A DNA stretch of 56,844 nucleotides from Candidatus Omnitrophota bacterium (GTDB lineage Bacteria > Omnitrophota > Gorgyraeia > Aquiviventales > Aquiviventaceae). The translations under genes and the position numbers were made by a program. Under the pieces are notes generated by a model. That model made no database searches. It was not told where the DNA came from and saw nothing but the letters and a program-made list of their open reading frames with translations. Positions 45,701 to 51,434 of this stretch are shown here, piece after piece; within the stretch, counting starts at the first letter, position 1; every line of letters starts with the position of its first letter. Location: positions 1 to 56,844 of the forward strand of contig JAHFGT010000004.1 of NCBI GenBank assembly GCA_023247275.1, in the 5' to 3' direction.

Positions 45701-46256
45701 CCCCATCAACACCCTTCAAGGCCTAGGGACAGCGTTAGGAGATACTTCTTGGCAACTTCAAGACGATCCTTATGATTTTATCAACGGTCTTGGAAAAAGT
45801 TTTGCCAGGAGCTGGAGTGATCCAAATCAATTATCTAAAAATCTCGGAGGTTTATCTTTTAACGCAATATCAGGAGCGGGTGCTCTCAAAGGTGCTCAGT
45901 GGCTGGGGGCCGTAAAGGCCGTAAAGAGTGGGGTGCAGGCAAATAGGGCTAAAGGTCTGGCAGCTGAAACGCTAGCCATACAGGATTTGATTGCTGAAGG
46001 CAACACGAGCTTGGGTAGTCACGTTGGGGCAAGAACCTCTGGAGGCTTGCGAGTGATCGACCACCTGTTTCAAACTCCATCGGGTCGGATCCTTGCCCTC
46101 GAGGTCAAATCGGGCAATGCAGTGCGCAACCGCAGCCAGTTGTTTAAAGACTCGCTCATGGCAACAGAAGGAGCAGTTATCACAGGCAAGAATGCGCCTG
46201 CTGCTCTTCGCGGCCAGCAACTTATCATTGAAACTGTTGAACGTAGCTATCCATGA
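39705..46256 (+). CDS. SpvB/FG-GAP/Rhs polymorphic toxin with nuclease C-terminus
   Basis: A 2,183-residue protein. Signal peptide (MKIPRVALVLLLGICTAFW, cut after ARA), SpvB-like N-terminal domain (about 40-330), six FG-GAP-like repeats with DINGDGLPDR calcium loops (331-730), many Rhs/YD repeats (about 780-1700), two membrane-type segments at about 1719-1736 and 1763-1782, the Rhs core DDHLGSSN ... RYYDPELGRFTQPDS (1795-1869), then PLKFVDPTGH, where the variable tail begins. Residues 1900-2183 are glycine/serine-rich and then end in a PD-(D/E)XK-like fold: VID (D2119) and LEVKSG (E2133, K2135). The tail DNA is more AT-rich than the rest. Likely a secreted or surface-carried antibacterial toxin; the Rhs shell may hold the nuclease until it is released. 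Confidence 0.88.
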   Translation: MKIPRVALVLLLGICTAFWATPARASDEDITTPAPTSVPGNTLSFQTDLFTGQLTYTIPIQVPPARQHTQPGIVLGYSSSTGNTWCGVGWNLDMGYIQRDTRRGVPRKWSGASPLNQYDDDRGFVFSFQGVNTRLVFIAGNEYRPEIDHGSWLRFAYVNPSWEVTDKNGTKFYFGESSASRMEHPLFPAGQGSAVFRWQLNRIRDSNGNETTLAYTKNGNQLYLSRISYNANVNAPAVPATHTVDFVLETRSDPDISLLTGYRVTTAQRLKEIVVKVGTVSVRRYRLNYTASPSTYRSLLTTVTQVGSDDSTALPSMKFSYQAKPFQFNPAIDWGPLDSQGAAGPDWNALSAAVPATGQYVALADINGDGLPDRVLQKVGGPYDRFKVQLNTGSGFGALIDWAPLDSQGFAGADWNSLGADTPANGQYVAFQDMNGDGLPDRVLQKEPSPYDRFKVQLNTGRGFLSAIDWSPVDGQGAVGHDWTDTAARNDTGGYQYVDLADINGDGLADRVMGKISPPYDRLKVQLNTGSGFGPLVDWAGLSSQGAAGPDWNSIAASVPATGQYVALIDVNGDRLPDRVMSKTGAPYNTFVVQLNNGAGFEPAENWGPLDSQGAAGPDWNGITAFWNGYRYVDFADINGDGLPDRVMGKLGPPYDRFKVQLNTGSGFGPLVDWTPLESQGAAGPDWNATFAFWNGYQYVGLQDINGDGLPDRIMGTLGPPYNRFKVQLNKGPVPDLLATVDNSLGGALSVTYAPSTAYDNTDGVGKSLLPFPVWTVATVTVSDGLGTSSTTRYAYKGGAFDPATREFRGFNRVEVTDPLGAKSITYFHQSGGIDGTAQGEYQDQASRGKKGIPYRIEVWGSDGRKYHQTLNKVDERQLHPSGWTFPFIAQTIQMDYEGLATYRATAKQLAYDPVTLNLITESDLGEVASINETTHAFTDLSTDDVYTRTSYATLANADIKNKPASVVVTADSAGLTKLRETVFPTYEPQRGNLQEVRTWLNTTNTYVSSTMGYDQYGNPTSATNPIGITTTTQYDPTYRIFPVTQTTGTFTTSSTFDVASGQVLTSTDPKGLVAQTSYDVFFRPVQTAISTTPLGPPTLWRQKRSYTLGGIANGISSNVVRQQVFDPLDPINGLETYAYTDGLGRSIQTRMESELPGQFRVSETRYDLRGSPRLTTVPSMSAGSAFTVLTNQPGTTTDYDPIGRAFRVTPPAGDLGSPTGPMVTAFTDGPTLWTTVVTDSEGKVRKSLHDAYGRATQIIEVNGGNSLPTTYTYDKLGGLTKVTDAAGNMTTMSYDSLGRKLSMTDPDMGTWSYSYDAADRLLTQTDAKNQKLKFFYADPIGRLTRKEIYKGDGITLASAVTYVYDTTDDPALPVYKGQLARVVDRQGWQKYGYDLRGRMLAQQRYLYKTSTAYRVDTVYDDADRMTELRYPGSVARIKYSYDTAGHLVRVENLAGTGANEVFYTAQGFNALGQPLGMTYGNGLQTSYTYYANSKRLQRLQTTKPGGGFSQDLAYTFDTLSDIKAITDSVYTGAASSTIGNLQYDDLHRLTSYTRGGVLANFSYNAIGNILVNPEFGTGTYGYGSPKPHAVTSANGKTYQYDAAGNMKNRGSQFLQYDEENQLVNISDGTSTVLFGYADGGARLWRQKGTNLAVWIGGIYEVKDGKTLCHVLAGGKRIATFEPITGVAALVGKVRIFAKAATHTMVASASPSLPRQGPWTVAMAAVLGLLGLILWGRTAIRLARARRSWWRTLLQPGIVLKQCVAGLTSLALFFATTPMANAAPVYSPVFYYYHDDHLGSSNLLTDRTGNMVQHYEYLAYGKERFKDNALAFSVSNRYTDQILDEDTGLYYYGARYYDPELGRFTQPDSIVPSADDPQSLNRYTYTRNNPLKFVDPTGHYYESFADLSLSSGSGYDNGSYGGSLWDNNFDSSHLNLSPSFTTSDSFSGHGLGSSASSNNNPSFLQYWWQDWSTNADQDLGRWAQGLWGGARGLFSTVIHPINTLQGLGTALGDTSWQLQDDPYDFINGLGKSFARSWSDPNQLSKNLGGLSFNAISGAGALKGAQWLGAVKAVKSGVQANRAKGLAAETLAIQDLIAEGNTSLGSHVGARTSGGLRVIDHLFQTPSGRILALEVKSGNAVRNRSQLFKDSLMATEGAVITGKNAPAALRGQQLIIETVERSYP
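40698..41897 (+). repeat. six tandem FG-GAP-type coding repeats
   Basis: Six units of about 200 bases, each starting near DW-PLDSQG and holding a GDGLPDR calcium-binding loop and PYDRFKVQLNTG. The units are very alike in DNA, suggesting recent expansion or conversion. Confidence 0.85.
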
Positions 46257-46903
46257 GTTCGCGACTAAATGAACTGGAAAAACAGTTGTTTCGGGAGGTT
46301 GGTAAAGCCGTTGCTCGATATGGCTTTGAGCCCAAACCTTCCGGGCAGACTTTTTATCGTAAGGAATCAAGTGGCTGGGCTGCTTTTCATTTGAGCTTCA
46401 TTCCGCACGAGGATGTGGATTTTGATGTTACCGCTGATGTGGCAGTGCGCATTGACGAGGTAGAAAACCTAGTCAACGAGGATAACAAACTTCTGTCGAA
46501 GTCGGAGAAAGTGCAAACAGCGACGTTGGGAGTAGAGCTTGGAAATATCGAGAGCGGCCAACCGATGCGCTGGAAGGTTGCCACTGATGCGGATGTCAAA
46601 ATTGTCGCGACGGGATTGGCTGGCGCGCTGGCGCGTATCGGAATGCCCTACATCAAGAAGCATTCGAGCTTAGAGCAAGCTTTTGCAGTCTTGAGTACCA
46701 ATGAGCCATCGGCGTGGCTCCATTCGCCTGTTCACGGTGGACGCTGTCAACGCGCTATTGCGTTGGTGTTCGTATTGGGACGGTATGACCAACTCCACAA
46801 TCTAATCGAGCAAAGTGAATTGTTTTTAAAATCCAAGAATGATTTTGGACTTCGATCCTTCCAAAAGTTTGCTGAGAAGCTTCGTGCGAGGCTGCAGCAA
46901 TGA
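46253..46903 (+). CDS. candidate immunity protein for the Rhs nuclease
   Basis: A 216-residue protein coupled to rhs by ATGA. It lies in the same AT-richer stretch as the toxin tail. YGFEPKPSGQTFYRKESSGW and the following FHLSFIPHEDVDF are like the DUF4304-type proteins often found beside polymorphic toxins; identity is not certain. Position and base composition support an immunity role. Confidence 0.7.
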   Translation: MSSRLNELEKQLFREVGKAVARYGFEPKPSGQTFYRKESSGWAAFHLSFIPHEDVDFDVTADVAVRIDEVENLVNEDNKLLSKSEKVQTATLGVELGNIESGQPMRWKVATDADVKIVATGLAGALARIGMPYIKKHSSLEQAFAVLSTNEPSAWLHSPVHGGRCQRAIALVFVLGRYDQLHNLIEQSELFLKSKNDFGLRSFQKFAEKLRARLQQ

Positions 46904-47000
46904 TGCTTATTTATAAGGATGGGCCGCCCTAACTCTTCAGGAAAGATGCCAGGCACGCGGTAACTCGCACAGAGGGGTAAATCATCCACCGGAGTCGGCG

Positions 47001-47411
47001 TTAACGGCGGGGCGGGTTGGTCTGGGGCAGCGACTTGGCGATGGCGGAGAGGATGTCGGCTGAGCCGAACGGTTTGGCGATGTAGTCGACAGCGCCCAGG
47101 CGCGCCGCTTCTTGGGCCACCTCGGCGCTGTGATAGCCGGTCACCACGATGACCGGCAGCGCTGGGACGGCGCGTTTGATATCCGTGAGGATGTCCATCC
47201 CATGCCGCTTGGGCATTTTCAGATCCAAGAACACCAGATCCGGCGTGACCTTCTTCAAGAACGCCAGCGCCTCCAGGCCGTTGGCCACAAACTGCACGTC
47301 GTACCGCTTCGACAGGATCACCTTGTACGACCGCCGCACGCTGTCCTGATCGTCGCACACAAGGATGAGGGGCCGCCGGGCACCAGGCATCTGGGGACCT
47401 CCTGTTGGCAT
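47001..47411 (-). CDS. response regulator receiver protein
   Basis: A 136-residue CheY-like protein: ILVCDDQDSVRR, phosphoacceptor in LVFLDLKMPKRHG, VIVVTGY and IAKPFGS. No output domain. ATG 47411 overlaps the stop of the XRE-cupin gene (TGATG), so the two are translated together. The gap 46904-47000 holds no gene, only a TGCCAGGCAC REP half-site near 46948. Confidence 0.87.
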   Translation of the reverse strand: MPTGGPQMPGARRPLILVCDDQDSVRRSYKVILSKRYDVQFVANGLEALAFLKKVTPDLVFLDLKMPKRHGMDILTDIKRAVPALPVIVVTGYHSAEVAQEAARLGAVDYIAKPFGSADILSAIAKSLPQTNPPRR

Positions 47412-47968
47412 CACAGCGATGTGGGGGTCATGATCGACAAGCACCGGGTCGGTGACGAGGACGGATTGGAAAAATGGTGCGGCAGCGATGCGTCGAAATA
47501 CAGGCTCTCGTCTGTCTTCAGCACATGGGTGGCGCTGCCCACCGTGATTTTTAATTCGCCGTGCAGCACATACAGGAATCGCTCGGTATACGGCGGGTAT
47601 TCCTCAGTCTCGGTGCGCGCCTTGGGAGTCAGCTTCAGCCGCAGCGGCATCAATTTTTTCCGCAGCAGGTTGCCTGTGGTGAGCAGCTCAGCGATCGCCC
47701 CGGCTGAGTGGAAAAACGTCTCCAGTTTTTCGCGCGCGCGGGCCTGGCGCTGCACCTCTTGCTGGGCGAGCATCCCCTCGTACAGCTCAGGCAGCCGGAT
47801 CGCCAACGCCTGGGCGATCTTGACATGCGAGTCCAGCGTGCCGGTCATCTTGCCGGTTTCGATTCGGCTGAGCGTCGCCTTATCGATCCTGGTTCGCTGA
47901 GCCAGCTCGGCCATCGTGAGCTGCCGATGCAGCCGCAGCGCTCGGATTCGTGGGCCTAGTCCTTTCAT
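47411..47968 (-). CDS. XRE-cupin transcription regulator
   Basis: A 185-residue protein with an N-terminal HTH (LTMAELAQRTRIDKATLSRIETGK, cut here into LTMAELAQRT and IDKATLSRIE) and a C-terminal cupin (YPPYTERFLYVLHGEL, SLYFDASLPHHF) that may bind a ligand. ATG 47968 with GAGGGA is preferred over 48016, since the longer form would include the operator. The TGTTGAT-N5-ATCAACA site lies 29 bases upstream, so autoregulation is likely, and the same site before rhs points to toxin control. Confidence 0.85.
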   Translation of the reverse strand: MKGLGPRIRALRLHRQLTMAELAQRTRIDKATLSRIETGKMTGTLDSHVKIAQALAIRLPELYEGMLAQQEVQRQARAREKLETFFHSAGAIAELLTTGNLLRKKLMPLRLKLTPKARTETEEYPPYTERFLYVLHGELKITVGSATHVLKTDESLYFDASLPHHFSNPSSSPTRCLSIMTPTSL

Positions 47969-47996
47969 CGATCCCTCAGGGTCTTTGTGGTTGCCA

Positions 47997-48015
47997 TGTT
48001 GATTATACATCAACA
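47997..48015. promoter_or_regulatory. palindromic operator of the XRE-cupin gene
   Basis: TGTTGAT-TATAC-ATCAACA. Read on the minus strand it contains TATAAT, the probable -10 box of the XRE gene, so a bound regulator would block the promoter. Confidence 0.8.
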
Positions 48016-48133
48016 ACTTGAAGCGAGCTCGAAGAAATCTGAGACCGTATCCCTGATGGAGGCCCTTGGGGCTGAAGCCGGGATGCGAACGAACAGCCGC
48101 GGCCTCACCTGATGCGGGGCCGATATTTTACGC

Positions 48134-48163
48134 TTGACGGCAGCGGCCAAAACTCTCTAGGAT
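48134..48163 (+). promoter_or_regulatory. promoter of the TPR/Ig operon
   Basis: TTGACG (48134-48139), 18 bases, TAGGAT (48158-48163). It leaves a leader of about 90 bases before ATG 48262. Confidence 0.5.
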
Positions 48164-48261
48164 ACAAGTATTGTTACAGAATCAACGTAAATGATGAAGA
48201 CGCAACATCGGTCCGCGCGCACGTTGCGCCATGTGTCACGAACCTGGGAGGAGCGACCCGG

Positions 48262-49101
48262 ATGCGGATGAATCGTACAGTGCTGGCGTGGATCTCTGGT
48301 CTGCTCATCGCGATGCCGGTATATGCCGATGAGGCCTTCGAGCGGTTGTCGACCATCACCGCGCAGATTCCCGCGGATTGGTGGGTGGAGCATAGCTGGG
48401 ACAAAACCGCCGAGTTGGAGACCTTTCTGTCCAGCTACAAGTTGTCGGATACCACAGGCGCTGAGGCGCGGCTGTGGCTCGGAAGGAATTATCGGGTCTT
48501 GGGTGACTACGCGCGGGCGATTCAGGAGTTGCGCCGCGTCGTCAATGACTATGCCGCGAATGAATCGCAGCAGCGAGCCGCCTACCACAGCATCGCGCAA
48601 CTGTATTACTGGTATCTGAAAGATTACGCCGCGGCATTGGCGGAATACCAACGGGTTGCGAGGCTATTCCCGAAAAATTGGGAAGGGCAGGACGCCGAGG
48701 AGTTCATCGGCCACTGCTACGTGGCCTTGGGCCAGCGGGGGCAAGCCCTGCAAGCGTACCAGGTGGCCTATCGCAATGGCGCCGGCAGCATCAATTCAGG
48801 AATCGCGATGGCATCGCTCCTACTGGAGGAAGCGTCCGCCGATGAAAGCGCTTCCCGCAGCGCGCGCTTTCAGAGCTTGTTGGTTTTGTATCGGGAATTG
48901 CTGCAGCGCTGCCCGGTCGAAGAACGGGGCGGGGAGGCTCGGATCGCCATCCTTGATGGGATCTATGAGGCGTTCTCGCGTTGGGACACTCATCTTGCGC
49001 GGGCCAAGCGTTTTCTGGAATTCCAGCGGTATGGGGCTGCCGGACCGGATGAGCTGACCGGCACGGCGGACGATGTGTCCAATCCGCTCGCGAGCCTGTA
49101 G
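48262..49101 (+). CDS. periplasmic TPR protein
   Basis: A 279-residue protein; GGGAGGAG precedes ATG 48262 and the earlier GTG/ATG codons are unlikely. Signal peptide MRMNRTVLAWISGLLIAMPV, then four or so TPR-like repeats (ARLWLGRNYRVLGDYARAIQ, AYHSIAQLYYWYLKDYAAAL, EEFIGHCYVALGQRGQALQA). No catalytic motif. TPR proteins of this kind serve as scaffolds for export or envelope complexes. Confidence 0.82.
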   Translation: MRMNRTVLAWISGLLIAMPVYADEAFERLSTITAQIPADWWVEHSWDKTAELETFLSSYKLSDTTGAEARLWLGRNYRVLGDYARAIQELRRVVNDYAANESQQRAAYHSIAQLYYWYLKDYAAALAEYQRVARLFPKNWEGQDAEEFIGHCYVALGQRGQALQAYQVAYRNGAGSINSGIAMASLLLEEASADESASRSARFQSLLVLYRELLQRCPVEERGGEARIAILDGIYEAFSRWDTHLARAKRFLEFQRYGAAGPDELTGTADDVSNPLASL

Positions 49102-49106
49102 CGACG

Positions 49107-49766
49107 ATGCGGCGTCAGGCATTCATCTACGGGGTGATGCTCACGACAATCGGCGGATTGTCGGCATTCGGTGCGGAGTCTCCAGGAGCGGATGCCGCAC
49201 GGCGGGTCCAGCGGCATTTAGCTGAGCGGGAAGCGGCGCTCCTCCGCGTGGAGGCCCATCTGTCGCAGCGGCTGGGGGATGTCACACGTCAACAGACGGC
49301 TGAAGAGCGTCGGATCGGGGTGTTGCGGGACGTGGTCATGGATGTTGGCACTGATCGCTCGGCGCGCCTGCGAGCGGGTCGATGGGCCATCGAGGCGCTG
49401 CGGCAACGTCAGGACTACGACCGGGCGATCGAAGTCTGCCAGGAATTGGTGCAAGGGTTCCCGGATGATCGGTCGCTGACGCTCCTGCAGGCCGAGACCC
49501 TGCTCGAGAAGGCCGAGCGTCTTGGGCTTGCAGGGCGCTATGCCGAGGCCATCCCGCTGTATGAGTGGATTCTCTCCCGTGCGCCAGAGCTTCCGCCGCA
49601 TTGGTCTGCGCTGGCCGAGTGGGGTTTGGGCAAGCTGCATCGCCTCAACGGGAATCCGAAGACAGCGAGAATCTGGTACGGGCGGATTCTCAGAGAGCAT
49701 CCAGGCGAGCAGCCCTGGTACGACTGGGCCAAGATCAAATTGCAACGCTTATCGGTGAATCCATGA
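49107..49766 (+). CDS. periplasmic TPR protein, second
   Basis: A 219-residue protein with a signal peptide (IYGVMLTTIGGLSAF), a charged coiled stretch (ERRIGVLRDVV) and three TPR-like repeats in the second half. It begins five bases after the previous gene and ends ATGA into the next one. Confidence 0.8.
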   Translation: MRRQAFIYGVMLTTIGGLSAFGAESPGADAARRVQRHLAEREAALLRVEAHLSQRLGDVTRQQTAEERRIGVLRDVVMDVGTDRSARLRAGRWAIEALRQRQDYDRAIEVCQELVQGFPDDRSLTLLQAETLLEKAERLGLAGRYAEAIPLYEWILSRAPELPPHWSALAEWGLGKLHRLNGNPKTARIWYGRILREHPGEQPWYDWAKIKLQRLSVNP

Positions 49767-51385
49767 TCGCCAAGCGGTGGTGGATCGATGCCTGCCGTGT
49801 GCTGCTGCTCGCAAGCGGGCTTGGAATGGTGAGCGCGTCCACGGCTTGGGCTCATGATTCTGTGAGTGTTGAGGCGGGCCAAAATTCGCTGTGTGTCGGC
49901 GACACGACCAGTGTCAGCGTGCAGACGAGCACTGGCAGCAGCCCGGCGGCGAACATCAACGTGAGCCTGAGCACGTCGGTGGGCACGTTAGGGCAAACGT
50001 CCGGCACGACCGATTCGACCGGCAACTTTACGACGAGCTTAAGCGTGTCCAATCCGGGAGCCGGGAACATCACCGCCCAGGCCATCGGGTCGGGCGGATT
50101 CAGCGCGTTTGATGTATCGTCAACGATCGTCGTAGAGCCCTTCCAGTGGAGTCCTGAGCCGCCGATTGACGCGGTCCTCGTCGGGCCAACGATTGTACAG
50201 CCTGGGCAGCAAGGAACATTTCAGTTGCCCGATCCCAAGGATTTCGATACCCGCGGCTGCGGTCAAACCCAGGAGCTGCAGCGGGATGCGCTACAAGCGA
50301 CCGCATGGTCTGCAACCGCTGGGCAGATTCTCTCGCAGAGCAATGAGCTGATGGTCTGGAAGGCCCCTACCAATCCAGGGCCGGGTCCACTGATCGTGAC
50401 CATCAGCGCAACGGTCGATGATCTGCCCAATCCGGTGCCCCCAGGAGAGGCCGGGGATCGCAACGACGATCCGCCAAAAACTTTTACCATGACGGTAGAA
50501 GTCCCGCCATGTTTCTGGGACCCTGCTCCGTCGATCACCGGCGCGCTCACCGGGCCGACGCAGGTCGTGGAGTTAAGCCAAGTGACCTTCAATCTCCAGC
50601 GCGAGGATCTGGATACAAAAACCTGTCCCAACCCCCAGCAGGTTTCTGACACACTGCGAAATACCGCGTGGACCGCGTCGGCCGGAATCCCCATCTCCCA
50701 GACAGATTCGCAATTCACCTGGCAAGCCCCGCGGGTGCTGACGCCTGATCCGATCACCGCCACGATTACTGCCACCGTTGATGACGTACCGGATTCCAGA
50801 GGCCCGAACGAGGAGGGTAGTCGCGACGATCCGCCACAGACGTTCACGACAACCGTCACCGTCGTCCCGTCTGGCGGAGGGGGCGGGAGGCGCACGTGCA
50901 TCATCCTCTTCGGCGACGAAGAGCTGCTGTATTCCTTCTGTACCGGCGATCCGCAAGCCATTGAGCGAGACGAGGTGGTTCGCTATGGACAGACCGCCAC
51001 CTACCGCATGGTCATCCTGTCGTCAGCGCTGGGCGGAGGGGATGCGAGTTCCTCGTATGCCTGGTATTGGACCAAGACCGAATTCGCCTTGGACGGCAAG
51101 AAGTACAAGACTGATCTGGGGACCGGTAACCCCAAGCCCGTGACGTGGACCATCCCGGAGGCGAAAAAACCATTGCCAGCGAATCGGTGCGGTCCGGGCG
51201 TGGAGGCAGAAGGGGAGCTGTTCGTGAAAAACGCGTTTCTCCCGGGCGGTCCCAGTTTTCCGAAGGTGGCGATCAACAAGCCGGTCCGGATCCAAAAAGG
51301 CGGCCTGGTGCGTACCACGACCGTCGGCAATCTGATCCAACGGGAATACGATACCGGTTTCGTCGAATTGTGCCAGGCTCAGTAG
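49763..51385 (+). CDS. surface protein with Ig-like and duplicated domains
   Basis: A 540-residue protein. ATG 49763 overlaps the TPR stop and gives a signal peptide (VLLLASGLGMVSAS to AWA). Residues about 31-125 are a BIg1-like bacterial Ig domain (SVEAGQNSLCVGDTTSVSVQ). Two copies of an unrecognised domain of about 115 residues follow, each with a W-A-G pair, WKAP/WQAP, ATVDD-P and DDPP-TFT. A glycine linker (SGGGGG) leads to a cysteine-containing C-terminal domain. It probably faces outside the cell; its role is unknown. Confidence 0.8.
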   Translation: MIAKRWWIDACRVLLLASGLGMVSASTAWAHDSVSVEAGQNSLCVGDTTSVSVQTSTGSSPAANINVSLSTSVGTLGQTSGTTDSTGNFTTSLSVSNPGAGNITAQAIGSGGFSAFDVSSTIVVEPFQWSPEPPIDAVLVGPTIVQPGQQGTFQLPDPKDFDTRGCGQTQELQRDALQATAWSATAGQILSQSNELMVWKAPTNPGPGPLIVTISATVDDLPNPVPPGEAGDRNDDPPKTFTMTVEVPPCFWDPAPSITGALTGPTQVVELSQVTFNLQREDLDTKTCPNPQQVSDTLRNTAWTASAGIPISQTDSQFTWQAPRVLTPDPITATITATVDDVPDSRGPNEEGSRDDPPQTFTTTVTVVPSGGGGGRRTCIILFGDEELLYSFCTGDPQAIERDEVVRYGQTATYRMVILSSALGGGDASSSYAWYWTKTEFALDGKKYKTDLGTGNPKPVTWTIPEAKKPLPANRCGPGVEAEGELFVKNAFLPGGPSFPKVAINKPVRIQKGGLVRTTTVGNLIQREYDTGFVELCQAQ

Positions 51386-51434
51386 GTCGGATCCGGTTCT
51401 CATTGACCAGGCGCACCCATACTAGAGGGGGGCG

